64,000 nucleotides of DNA from Nonlabens sp. Hel1_33_55 (GCF_900101765.1 NZ_LT627735.1:620001-684000), one strand, 5' to 3'. Positions 54,269 through 62,576 are shown, numbered from the stretch's first letter. The notes: generated by a model from the letters alone, not told the origin. Numbers and translations: made by a program.

Positions 54269-56464
54269 CTAATAGCAATCCATCTTAAGTTGTCCGTTGT
54301 GCTGAAGATCATCCAAGCCAATGGTTGTATTGTTTTTCAAGAGATTTTCTAGAAGATCGAGAATGTCGTGTTGCATGGCCAGTGAGCCGCAGATCATGAT
54401 GATTCCACGTTCTTGTATGGTTTGAAGGACAAGGTCACTATGATGTGAAACCAGTTCTTGAATGTACTGTTCATTTTCTTCTCTAGAATAGCTTTTGTAG
54501 ATCTTGAGGTTTGTATTTTTTTGACATGCTTGATTTAAAGTACTGTCGTAGATGTTAGAGGACGCTCTGGTCTTGCCACCCCAAAATAAATGGATATCTG
54601 TGTTTTGATGAGAGTTCAACATTCCTAAAAAGGGAGCGATGCCTGTTCCATTTGCAATCAAAATGGCTGACTTGGTTTTCTTCGGAAAATGAAAATGCGG
54701 ATTTAAATCAATCGCTGCTTTGATGCTGGTGCCCGTTTCAAGCTCATATAAATAATTGGAACCAAGGCCGTGCTCGTGCTTTTTCACGCTTAATAATAGC
54801 TCATTATTTATCCTAGCGATAGAATATTGACGTACTACCTCAGTTTGTGGTGGGAAAATAGATAACAAATCACCAGAGGTGAATTGCTGTTTGCTTTTAG
54901 GTTTTAGTTTGATAAGGAAGGTGTCATCCACATTCAACCCGGTGCGATCTGTGACCTCAAATGAAATAAGTTTTTGCTTTTCCTTTTTAGATGTAGGAAT
55001 GGTGACTTTAATAGGCAGTTTAATTATTGTACTAAATTGATCGACCCAATTTTGAAAATCTGCAGCACTGGCATTGTTAATTTTTTGCAGTGGCATTAGT
55101 GGTTGGAAATTTGGGTTTGACTGCAGGAGTGCATCAGTTTGAATGGCAAACTTGCAATACGCTGGATATTCCAGTGACCCAAAACCTACCACGGAATACT
55201 TGATTTTATTTGGCTGATGAACCGTCAGGAAACGTTCAACAAATTTGCGGGCATTGGTTGGTGGCTCGCCATCGCCGTAGGTTGCGGTAAAGATGATAAT
55301 GTGTTCCGCTTTCGCGAAAGCGGTATAATTATTCATCTCAGTCAAATACACCTTCTTTCCTGCGGCAGTCAGACCATTGTAAAAACGGGTAGCGAAATCG
55401 TAAGTGGTTCCAGTCTCAGAACCGACTAGAATTATAAATTCACTATCGTCTTTATCTGGCATTTTTGAACTCAATGATGTTTTGCTGCGACGCTTTATAA
55501 ACATTGCGATACCAGAATAGATGAAAAACAAAATAGATGCGCTGGCGAGTAATAAAATCACTGACCACCATACATTTCCCTCGCCAGTATGTAACGACCA
55601 ACTCCACTGGGAAGCTAGCTGCACAAAAGGATAGCTCGCACTACTAAGGATCTGTCCAGTTTGCTGGTTGACTCTTAATTCTTTTTCTTGAAATGCAATC
55701 TCATAATACTCTTCTGGATCATCAGAAAATGGGAATTCAACCCTGCGAACCTGATTCAGTGTCGTTTCCTTGAAAAACGGAATCTCATTTATCGATGAGT
55801 AAATCTTTAATGAATTTAAATCTTTTACCTCTTGATGAGTTACCTGTGAATCTGGAAGTAAATCGAACTTTTCGGCAGAGAGATAGACTCCGGTGAGCGC
55901 AAGAATTACAATGGGAATAAAGAACCATCTACTTAAAATGACGTGATATCGCAATTCAAAATAATCCTTTTGAACCTTTGAAAACAAGCGTTTAAAACCA
56001 CCTTGTCGTTGCGCCAAAAGCAGTAAACCAGTCACGGCAATCAAGAATAGCAATAGCGAAATCAAGCCTACAAAAAACCGCCCGATGCTCTTCAAGAACA
56101 GCGAACGGTGCAGGTTTGTGGCAAAACTATAAATTGCGGGACGTTCTTGAACCTCACCTAATTGATCTCCAGACGCAGCATCGATATAAATATCAAGCGT
56201 TTCCATCTCTACAGTAAGTACAGAAGCCTTAACAAAACCAGACGATTCTACTTCCATGGAGAACACCTCGTCGTAGTTGGACCTCAATCCTGTGATAGCA
56301 GTTGCTAGCGAAACCTCACTTAGATTTTGAACAGCATATCCCTGCGCTTGATGCGAGATAGGCTCGACCGCGAGAATCACACCGGTAATGGATGCAACAA
56401 GCAGAAATATGGAAGAGGCAAGTGCAAGTACTAAATGACTAAGCCGCCAGATGGAAATTGTCAT
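54269..56464 (-). CDS. PepSY-transmembrane flavodoxin/ferredoxin-reductase fusion (iron/haem reductase candidate)
   Basis: 731 residues. Four membrane spans in a PepSY-type N-terminal half (about 1-330; LVLALASSIFLLVASITGVI, FVGLISLLLFLIAVTGLLLL, FFIPIVILALTGVYLSA, VILLLASASILFFIYSGIAM) with conserved His in TNLHRSLFL and SLHTGEG. A flavodoxin domain follows (ILVGSETGTTYDFATRFYNG, ATYGDGEPPTNARKF), then an FAD/NAD(P)H reductase (RQYSIARI, IANGTGIAPFLGML, MICGSLAMQHDIL). The design moves electrons from NAD(P)H across the membrane and suits ferric or haem reduction. It ends the minus arm of the haem locus. A palindrome at 55306-55323 encodes TAFAKAE in the flavodoxin domain. Confidence 0.9.
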   Translation of the reverse strand: MTISIWRLSHLVLALASSIFLLVASITGVILAVEPISHQAQGYAVQNLSEVSLATAITGLRSNYDEVFSMEVESSGFVKASVLTVEMETLDIYIDAASGDQLGEVQERPAIYSFATNLHRSLFLKSIGRFFVGLISLLLFLIAVTGLLLLAQRQGGFKRLFSKVQKDYFELRYHVILSRWFFIPIVILALTGVYLSAEKFDLLPDSQVTHQEVKDLNSLKIYSSINEIPFFKETTLNQVRRVEFPFSDDPEEYYEIAFQEKELRVNQQTGQILSSASYPFVQLASQWSWSLHTGEGNVWWSVILLLASASILFFIYSGIAMFIKRRSKTSLSSKMPDKDDSEFIILVGSETGTTYDFATRFYNGLTAAGKKVYLTEMNNYTAFAKAEHIIIFTATYGDGEPPTNARKFVERFLTVHQPNKIKYSVVGFGSLEYPAYCKFAIQTDALLQSNPNFQPLMPLQKINNASAADFQNWVDQFSTIIKLPIKVTIPTSKKEKQKLISFEVTDRTGLNVDDTFLIKLKPKSKQQFTSGDLLSIFPPQTEVVRQYSIARINNELLLSVKKHEHGLGSNYLYELETGTSIKAAIDLNPHFHFPKKTKSAILIANGTGIAPFLGMLNSHQNTDIHLFWGGKTRASSNIYDSTLNQACQKNTNLKIYKSYSREENEQYIQELVSHHSDLVLQTIQERGIIMICGSLAMQHDILDLLENLLKNNTTIGLDDLQHNGQLKMDCY
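55306..55323. repeat. Dispersed palindrome (18 bp, inside the PepSY reductase gene)
   Basis: CCGCTTTCGCGAAAGCGG, perfect, with C/G rather than T/A at the outer pair. Read as TAFAKAE. Confidence 0.96.
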
Positions 56465-56473
56465 AGGGAATCC

Positions 56474-56959
56474 TTACTGTGGTAACATTCTCACGTACCT
56501 GATAAAACCTTTACCATCTTTTTTAGCTTTTAGGTTTTCAGTAGTGAGTTCAAATTGGATGTCGTCTTTATAATATTTCTGATCCTCAACTGATGTTTCA
56601 AAACGTAGGCTGTATCCCTTGTTTATTTTATCCTCTGGAATCTGCAATACGGTAACCGTACGCTCGCCACCGCTAATAGTCTCACCAGAAATCGCATCGA
56701 TGTTTGGTCGGTATTTACCATAGAATTTCCACCATGCAGGTATCTCGCTGTACCATTCACTGTCCTTGCCCTGTACATAAAGCGTTTCTTCATATTCTCC
56801 AGATGGATCAAGCAAAGAAACCACAACGTAGGCACCTTCTCCAGTGTAATTAGTCATTTGGATCAAGCATTTTACAGCTTTGGTGTTGTCTTTAGTAAAT
56901 GAGGTAAGTAGCAATGCTACAAAGGCAATGGCAGGAAGAAGTTTAAATATTTTTTTCAT
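56474..56959 (-). CDS. DUF2271-family exported protein
   Basis: 161 residues with an N-terminal signal (LLPAIAFVALLLTSFT). The body fits DUF2271: a beta-sandwich-like chain with YTGEGAYVVVSLLDPSGEY, WYSEIPAWWKFYG and ISGETISGGERT, and a basic end GFIRYVRMLPQ. In other bacteria such genes accompany PepSY proteins and TonB receptors, as here. The gene is 9 bases upstream of the reductase gene and one base after the ankyrin gene. Periplasmic; molecular role unknown. Confidence 0.82.
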   Translation of the reverse strand: MKKIFKLLPAIAFVALLLTSFTKDNTKAVKCLIQMTNYTGEGAYVVVSLLDPSGEYEETLYVQGKDSEWYSEIPAWWKFYGKYRPNIDAISGETISGGERTVTVLQIPEDKINKGYSLRFETSVEDQKYYKDDIQFELTTENLKAKKDGKGFIRYVRMLPQ

Positions 56960-56960
56960 A

Positions 56961-58460
56961 TTAATTTAAAAAGTTGAGTGTAGTGTTTTGTTGTTGTAAG
57001 AGTTCGTTTTCTTTAGCTAGGTCTTGAACCGTTTCATCAAAATCGGTTTTGATTTTTGTACTTGCACCTTGCGCAATGAGGTATTTCATCATTTGATCGT
57101 CTTGTGCTTTCATGGCTGCTATGTGCAATGCCGTCAGGCCTTCATCGTTTTTCTGATTGATGTCAATTTCAAAAGCAGAAACGCGTTTCAATAGATCTAG
57201 ATTATTCTCTTGGGCAGCCAGGTGAAGCAACGTATTACCTTCAGCCTGAGTTAGGTTCATTTTGACACCTTTATCTTGAAGTAGTTGGAGCTTGCTTTCA
57301 AAGGCTTCGGCATTTCTGTTGTTGTAAGAAGCTATTAAATAGTGAGCGATGGTGTTTCCCTTATCATCTTTCGCGAAAGCGTCACTATCATTAATCAGTA
57401 AAAATTCAACCACCTGTGAATTGTTGCGTTGGGTGGCAAGCATTAAAGCCGTTTGGCCAGACTTATTCTTCGCATTGAAGTCAATTACATCTTTTGAAAG
57501 TAGTTGGACTATTTCCAGTTCATTGCGGGAAGCGGCATTTAGAAATGGTGTGTTGCCATCACGATCTTTCTGATTGACGTTAGCACCAGCGTCAAGAAAC
57601 AGTTTAAAAATCGCAGAATCTGTCGTATTGTAAGCAAGACTATGCAATGGTGTATAGCCGTCTGTGGTTACAATGTTGGGTTCTAATCCTAGACCCTGTA
57701 AAAACTCATATACCTCCAACGGATTGCTGTAACCTCGAGCACCTTGTGCGGCATATAGAAACGCATTGCCACTTTGATCATTGAGGGACTTGTAATCAGC
57801 ACCTCTCTCAACTAATACGTTGAGAAACTCGATACTTCCCTTTTTTGAGGCGTAGGCAAAAATCCCATTACCAACGTTGTCCTTACTACCGAGTTCAAAA
57901 CCTTTATTTAAAAAGAAATCCAATTCCTTTTCAGATTTCAAGTTAGGTGCTGCGAGTAATAGGAGGTTGGCACCATATTCGGTTTTCTGTTCAGTAAGGT
58001 TGACGCCGTTATTTTCAAAAGCGTTGAATAGGGCTTCATCATCTTGTCCAGCATTTACAGCAAATTCCAGCGGTGTATAACCATGACTGTCCTGTGCCGT
58101 TACAGATGCACCTAGGTCAAGTAAGTGATTAACTATGTCTACAGTACCAGCATAAGCAGCCCAATGCAAGTAAATGCGGCTGTCGTGAGTTTTCTTATCT
58201 ACCGGATTACCTTCTAGCGAGAGAAGGTATTTAACGACATCATTATTAGTATTAGCAAGAATCGCATAGATCGTGGCATCAAAAGCGTTGCTATTAAGCG
58301 CCTGAGCATCGTTACCATCTGCAATCTTCTGTTTGACGGTTTCTAAATCAGGATTGCCCTTCCAGAAGTCGCGATCCATAAAAACATTGTTTTCTTGTGC
58401 GACCATGGCGCTACCTATAAATAGTATAGCCAGCATTGTTAATTTTTGTAGTGAATTCAT
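56961..58460 (-). CDS. Exported ankyrin-repeat protein
   Basis: 499 residues. Signal peptide (LAILFIGSAMVAQ), then about a dozen ankyrin units from residue 70 on, for example HWAAYAGTVDIVNHLLDLGA, GYTPLEFAVNAGQDDEALF and GLTALHIAAMKAQDDQMMKY. Exported ankyrin proteins often support catalases or iron enzymes, but no such function can be assigned. The palindrome core at 57368-57379 encodes DAFAKDD in a loop between repeats. It is encoded in the minus arm of the haem locus, 4 bases after the DUF6607-like gene. Confidence 0.88.
   Translation of the reverse strand: MNSLQKLTMLAILFIGSAMVAQENNVFMDRDFWKGNPDLETVKQKIADGNDAQALNSNAFDATIYAILANTNNDVVKYLLSLEGNPVDKKTHDSRIYLHWAAYAGTVDIVNHLLDLGASVTAQDSHGYTPLEFAVNAGQDDEALFNAFENNGVNLTEQKTEYGANLLLLAAPNLKSEKELDFFLNKGFELGSKDNVGNGIFAYASKKGSIEFLNVLVERGADYKSLNDQSGNAFLYAAQGARGYSNPLEVYEFLQGLGLEPNIVTTDGYTPLHSLAYNTTDSAIFKLFLDAGANVNQKDRDGNTPFLNAASRNELEIVQLLSKDVIDFNAKNKSGQTALMLATQRNNSQVVEFLLINDSDAFAKDDKGNTIAHYLIASYNNRNAEAFESKLQLLQDKGVKMNLTQAEGNTLLHLAAQENNLDLLKRVSAFEIDINQKNDEGLTALHIAAMKAQDDQMMKYLIAQGASTKIKTDFDETVQDLAKENELLQQQNTTLNFLN
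57368..57379. repeat. Dispersed palindrome core (12 bp) inside the ankyrin gene
   Basis: CTTTCGCGAAAG followed by CG; the left outer arm (CG) is lost. Read as AFAKD. Confidence 0.9.
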
Positions 58461-58464
58461 TCTA

Positions 58465-59370
58465 TTACTTTTTTACAAAGGATTCTATTACGGCGTCGAT
58501 TGTAGCTTCTTCTTCAAAGCCTTCATCTTCTAGTAAAAATTTATACAAAGGTTTATTATCAACTCTCTCTTCAAGCACAAGGTTTTTGTCCCGGCTATAT
58601 ACTTCATCCCATTTAGAACGAACCAGAGACCATTTTTGATTGTTTTCCTTCCACCATTGTTGGGACGCTGCGCAACGAATGTCGTCCACTTTCACATAAG
58701 TGTTGTATCCTTTTTCTTTAGCTAATAGAACATCTTCCTTGCCAGACTCTCTTATTATTTTGGAATTATCCTGATCGTGCAACCAGCCATATTTCGTAAT
58801 TTCTTGACGGTTACCACGCATTAATACATTGTAATCGCTACGTGTGGTATACTCACGTCTAGCGAGTGGCGCAGGCGTGGTATTTTCCCAATAGCTTTTA
58901 CCATCAACGTGAACCCATGATGCAGATCCCTCATAACGAGGACTATCATCTACCTGGTAAACCTTTTGTGTCCACTGGCCTTTTACCTCATTTGCTGGTA
59001 GTTTTTCAAAGGTCCATTCGTTATCAGCATTATAAGTGTATAAATCTGTGTTTTCAAACAACCAGTCTTGTCGCCAGTGTTTAACGATCATTGGGTCAGC
59101 TGGATTTCCTACCTGTAATAAGTGCTGGATCTGTATCTCGTCAGCTTCATCAGTCACGAGTTGTGCCCATTCTAATGCTTTGTCTACTTTGGTTTTTGAA
59201 GGTTTATATAAAGAGTCTTGGCTGTAGTTAAATGTTTCGGCAAAATTGAAGGTTACTTCATAGCAGCCACACATGTCTTTGATGGCTTTTCTGTCTTGCT
59301 GTTTCTTAGAGGTTTGCGCCATCGAGGCGATAGAAATGAGTGTTATGATAATGTATAACGGTGTTTTCAT
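58465..59370 (-). CDS. DUF6607-like exported protein
   Basis: About 301 residues from ATG 59370, which opens a clear signal peptide (MKTPLYIIITLISIASMAQT); the earlier TTG adds a polar tail. Mature start KAIKDMCGCYEVTFNFAETF, then LQVGNPADPMIVKHWRQDWL, YEGSASWVHVDGKSYWENT and ALARREYTTRSDYNVLMRGN. I believe this is DUF6607, a family found next to TonB receptors and PepSY proteins, but the number is from memory. It is the first gene of the minus arm, directly across the shared operator from the TonB receptor. Probably periplasmic; function unknown. Confidence 0.8.
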   Translation of the reverse strand: MKTPLYIIITLISIASMAQTSKKQQDRKAIKDMCGCYEVTFNFAETFNYSQDSLYKPSKTKVDKALEWAQLVTDEADEIQIQHLLQVGNPADPMIVKHWRQDWLFENTDLYTYNADNEWTFEKLPANEVKGQWTQKVYQVDDSPRYEGSASWVHVDGKSYWENTTPAPLARREYTTRSDYNVLMRGNRQEITKYGWLHDQDNSKIIRESGKEDVLLAKEKGYNTYVKVDDIRCAASQQWWKENNQKWSLVRSKWDEVYSRDKNLVLEERVDNKPLYKFLLEDEGFEEEATIDAVIESFVKK

Positions 59371-59397
59371 TAGATAGTAGTTTATGTAATTTGATGG

Positions 59398-59405
59398 CAA
59401 ATATA
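59398..59405 (-). promoter_or_regulatory. Candidate -7 box TATATTTG for the minus arm of the haem locus
   Basis: Complement of CAAATATA; fits the Bacteroidota TAnnTTTG consensus and lies 28 bases before the DUF6607-like start codon. Confidence 0.6.
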
Positions 59406-59406
59406 A

Positions 59407-59435
59407 TTATTCTTATTAGTTCTAAATAAGAATAA
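59407..59435. promoter_or_regulatory. Perfect 11-bp inverted repeat between the divergent haem genes: candidate Fur-type operator
   Basis: TTATTCTTATT (59407-59417), 7-base spacer AGTTCTA, AATAAGAATAA (59425-59435). It is flanked on both sides by identical TATATTTG boxes in opposite orientation. An operator that silences both promoters when iron is plentiful is the natural reading; the identity of the regulator is inferred. Confidence 0.7.
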
Positions 59436-59439
59436 CCTA

Positions 59440-59447
59440 TATATTTG
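59440..59447 (+). promoter_or_regulatory. Candidate -7 box TATATTTG for the TonB receptor
   Basis: Exact TAnnTTTG match, 30 bases before the ATG at 59478. Mirror copy of the minus-strand box at 59398-59405. Confidence 0.65.
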
Positions 59448-59477
59448 CGCTTTATTAAGAATTAATCTAAATAATAA

Positions 59478-61583
59478 ATGAAGAATTACTGCTTGTTATT
59501 GATTTTTGCTTTGTTCGCTTTCGCGAAAGCGATATCACAAGAAACACCTGTAGACACCACAGAAGTGAAGCAGCTTGAAGAAGTCATTTTAACAGCGACC
59601 CGCACGCAGCGCCAACTTTCTTCATTGCCCTTACCGGTTACGCTGATTTCAAAAAAGAAGATTCAACAATCTGGTTCCGTACGATTGAATGAGATTCTCA
59701 ATGAACAAACAGGAATCGTTACGGTGGCAGATGAGAGCGGCTTTGAAGGTGTGCAAATCCAGGGAATGGCATCAGACTACATCATGATCTTAATTGATGG
59801 CGTGCCGCTGGTAGGCCGCAGTGCCGGGAATTTTGACTTGAGCAGATTGACCGTGGGAAATATTAAGCAAATTGAAGTTGTAAAAGGACCATCGAGTAGT
59901 CTCTATGGGTCTGAAGCGCTGGGCGGCGTTATTAATATTATTACTGAAAAACCAAGATCTCGAGAGCTTAATGGTAATGCGTCTTACCGCATAGGTAGTT
60001 TTATGCAGCAGGATATCAATCTGGACATCAAGCAGCGATCAAAAAAATTGCGCTATGCATTTTTTGCTAATCGGTTTTCTAGTGAGGGCTACGATCTCAA
60101 TCCAGATGTCGATGGATCAACCGTGAATCCTTTTGAGAACTATACGGTTAATGGGCGTTTTTATTATGATTTTAATGATAGGTTGACACTATTCACATCT
60201 GCCAGGTTTTATGATCAGGTTCAGGATGCTGGGTTGATACAGAATGAGGTGCAATTTGAAGGAGATACCAAGGAGCAGGAATGGAATGGACACGCGAGGT
60301 TGGATCAAAAATGGAGTGATCAACTCAGTACAAGTTATGAGTTGTACTATACCAACTACAACGCCAGCGAGCAGATAGCAGATCCCATCGCAAACGATGT
60401 TTTGAGTGATAGCGACTTCGATCAGCGATTACTCCGGCCAGAGATTAGAGGTAGTTATAAGTTTGATTCCTCAAACTCAAAACATAGCGTGAATGCGGGA
60501 ACGCTAACGGCTGGTATAGGTTTACAATATGATGAGCTAGACAGGACTTACTTTGATGAAACGGTACGTTTTAATTCCCAATACATTTATGCACAATATG
60601 ATGTAAATCCTTTAGAGCGATTGAATATTATCGCTGGTGCTCGCTTTGATAACCACTCAGAATATAGCAATCAATTAAGCCCAAAACTCGCGGTACGCTA
60701 TGAGCTGACAGATGATATCGCTGTGAAAGGATCTGTAGGATATGGCTTTAAGGCACCTGATTTTAGACAGCTTTATTTTGACTTTACAAACTCGGCCGTT
60801 GGATATACCGTTTTGGGATACAATGTGGCGCTGGATAAATTGCAGGAATTGCAGGATCAAGGACAGATTCTAGATGTGGTGGTTTCAGAAATGGATTTGG
60901 AGAACCCGTTAGAAGCAGAAAGTTCTGTGGGTTACAATTTAGGATTCACTTTCAAAAAGGATTCGTGGAACAGTGAGCTCAATTTTTTTAGAAATGACAT
61001 CAGCAATTTGATCGATACGCGCATCATTGCCAGAAAAAACAATGGGCAGAATGTTTTTAGCTATGTCAATTTTGACGAAATCTTCACCACAGGATTTGAA
61101 TTAAATGTAGGACGTCAAATCAGCAAAGCCATAAACGTGAGTGGCGGCTATCAATTGTTATATGCCTATGATAAAGAGAAGAGAGAAAACGTTAGTGACG
61201 GTAATGTTTTTGCACGCGATCCATCGACCAATCAGACCACTGCACTGGAGTCCACTGACTATTTTGGTCTTGTAAATAGATCCAGACATAATGCCAACTT
61301 TAAAGTCTTTTATGATATCGCTTCCGCGAAAGCGAACATCAACTTACGCCTTTTATATAGAAGTAAATATGCGCAGTTCGACACCAATGGAAACGGACTC
61401 ATCGACACCTATGACACCAGTTTTATAGACGGTTATGTCACCACCAATGTTGCTGCGAGCAAAACTTTCTATGATCAATTAAATATTCAAATAGGAGCGA
61501 ATAACCTACTTAATCACACTGATAACAACATTCCAACTTTACCGGGAATTCAGGGATACCTAAAACTTAACTATCAATTTTAA
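59478..61583 (+). CDS. TonB-dependent outer-membrane receptor (HmuR-like)
   Basis: 701 residues. Signal peptide LIFALFAFAKAISQ|ETPVD, partly encoded by the palindrome at 59515-59532. A short TonB-box-like stretch (VKQLEEVILTATRT) is followed by the plug (VRLNEILNEQTGIVTVADES, LIDGVPLVGRSAGNFDLSRL, VVKGPSSSLYGSEALGGVIN). The barrel has GVGYGFKAPDFRQLY-type motifs and ends LPGIQGYLKLNYQF with the terminal Phe. With hmuY next and the reductase operon opposite, haem is the likely substrate. A mismatched palindrome at 61319-61334 encodes ASAKAN. Confidence 0.94.
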   Translation: MKNYCLLLIFALFAFAKAISQETPVDTTEVKQLEEVILTATRTQRQLSSLPLPVTLISKKKIQQSGSVRLNEILNEQTGIVTVADESGFEGVQIQGMASDYIMILIDGVPLVGRSAGNFDLSRLTVGNIKQIEVVKGPSSSLYGSEALGGVINIITEKPRSRELNGNASYRIGSFMQQDINLDIKQRSKKLRYAFFANRFSSEGYDLNPDVDGSTVNPFENYTVNGRFYYDFNDRLTLFTSARFYDQVQDAGLIQNEVQFEGDTKEQEWNGHARLDQKWSDQLSTSYELYYTNYNASEQIADPIANDVLSDSDFDQRLLRPEIRGSYKFDSSNSKHSVNAGTLTAGIGLQYDELDRTYFDETVRFNSQYIYAQYDVNPLERLNIIAGARFDNHSEYSNQLSPKLAVRYELTDDIAVKGSVGYGFKAPDFRQLYFDFTNSAVGYTVLGYNVALDKLQELQDQGQILDVVVSEMDLENPLEAESSVGYNLGFTFKKDSWNSELNFFRNDISNLIDTRIIARKNNGQNVFSYVNFDEIFTTGFELNVGRQISKAINVSGGYQLLYAYDKEKRENVSDGNVFARDPSTNQTTALESTDYFGLVNRSRHNANFKVFYDIASAKANINLRLLYRSKYAQFDTNGNGLIDTYDTSFIDGYVTTNVAASKTFYDQLNIQIGANNLLNHTDNNIPTLPGIQGYLKLNYQF
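59515..59532. repeat. Dispersed palindrome (18 bp) forming part of a signal peptide
   Basis: TCGCTTTCGCGAAAGCGA; codons 13-18 of the TonB receptor, read as FAFAKA next to the expected signal peptidase site. Confidence 0.96.
61319..61334. repeat. Palindrome copy with one mismatch inside the TonB receptor gene
   Basis: CGCTTCCGCGAAAGCG, one change from consensus, read as IASAKAN in a barrel strand/loop. Confidence 0.85.
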
Positions 61584-61610
61584 ATTTTAATTACAATCAA
61601 AAAAACAACT

Positions 61611-62228
61611 ATGAAAACATTACAAATTGCAACAATAGCCGCATTATTTATAGGATTTACATCTTGTAGCAGCGATGATGATTTAAACCAAGCAGTCGAT
61701 TCAGTAGAATCTCAAATGGTAACCAATCTGGAAGCGCCGCAAACTGGTGGACAAGGCCAACCTGTAGGTGGAGCATTTACAAAATTTGACTTTGCGACCG
61801 GAATGCAAACTACTAGCGATACAGATTGGGATATCGCCTTTAGAGGCACCACCATCGCCATTAACGGCGGTACATCCACAGGAACAGCAGATGAACCTGT
61901 CAGAAATGGTAACGCAGGAGCTGCTATAGTTTCTGGTACTTTTGCAAGTGTGGAAACAGCGCAAGGCCTCTCTTTTTCACAAGATTCCGATAGCTCTTTT
62001 GCGATTCCCACAGGAAGCGATAATGGATGGTACAACTACAATCCACAACAGAATGTGGTAAGCGCGATTCCTGGAAAGATCTTAGTATTCAGAACAAGAA
62101 ATGGAAACTACGCCAAAGTAGAAATCTTAAGCTACTACCTGGATCAAGATAGTTCCAATCCATCCAATGGACGTTTTTACACGTTTAATTATGTGTATAA
62201 CCCAAATGATGGCGATAGCTCTTTTTAA
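61611..62228 (+). CDS. hmuY: HmuY-like haem-binding lipoprotein
   Basis: 205 residues. Lipoprotein signal with lipobox FTSC (Cys at about residue 20), then an Asp/Asn-rich linker. HmuY family features: AFTKFDFATGMQTTSDTDWD, IAFRGTTIAINGGT, GWYNYNPQQNVVSAIPGKI, VFRTRNGNYAKVEILSYYL. In Porphyromonas HmuY takes haem from host proteins and passes it to HmuR; here it is a surface haemophore for a free-living relative (inference). It follows the receptor by 27 bases and ends with a strong terminator. Confidence 0.9.
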   Translation: MKTLQIATIAALFIGFTSCSSDDDLNQAVDSVESQMVTNLEAPQTGGQGQPVGGAFTKFDFATGMQTTSDTDWDIAFRGTTIAINGGTSTGTADEPVRNGNAGAAIVSGTFASVETAQGLSFSQDSDSSFAIPTGSDNGWYNYNPQQNVVSAIPGKILVFRTRNGNYAKVEILSYYLDQDSSNPSNGRFYTFNYVYNPNDGDSSF

Positions 62229-62576
62229 TATTAATAAAAATCAACAAAGGCTCTTTTAGTTTTCTAGAAGAGCCTTTTTTTATTTCAAACAGATTTTGAT
62301 CAGGTGCCAGAATAATTGAAATGATATTATCAGTTGTTTAGAGGTGATTTTCCTTTATTTACTTCCCGAGGCAGAATATTCAATGTTTTGATATTGATGG
62401 AATGCAAGCTTCAAGGGTGTAGTGCATATATATGGCTGACCTTTAATATTTGATCTTGTCACGATTTTGAATATATGATTACCACTCGTCGACACTTAAA
62501 CGTCATCTACCGATACTAAATAGCCCTTTGGACTATAAATGGAATATTGTTAAGGAGATTGAATCCATATTTGTAG
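62229..62576. other. 348-base region before the H-NOX operon
   Basis: Holds the hmuY terminator (62246-62281) and then about 290 AT-rich bases with no ORF, hairpin or clear TAnnTTTG box; presumably contains the promoter of the H-NOX operon. Confidence 0.6.
62246..62281 (+). terminator. Intrinsic terminator after hmuY
   Basis: AAAGGCTCTT (62246-62255) pairs with AAGAGCCTTT (62268-62277), continuing into a T-tract to 62281. Perfect 10-bp stem. Confidence 0.92.

Noticed and set aside
6983..61334. The palindromes as a CRISPR array or as intrinsic terminators in general
   Set aside because: They are dispersed kilobases apart with no fixed spacing, and half are inside genes with no T-tract, so neither explanation covers the set.
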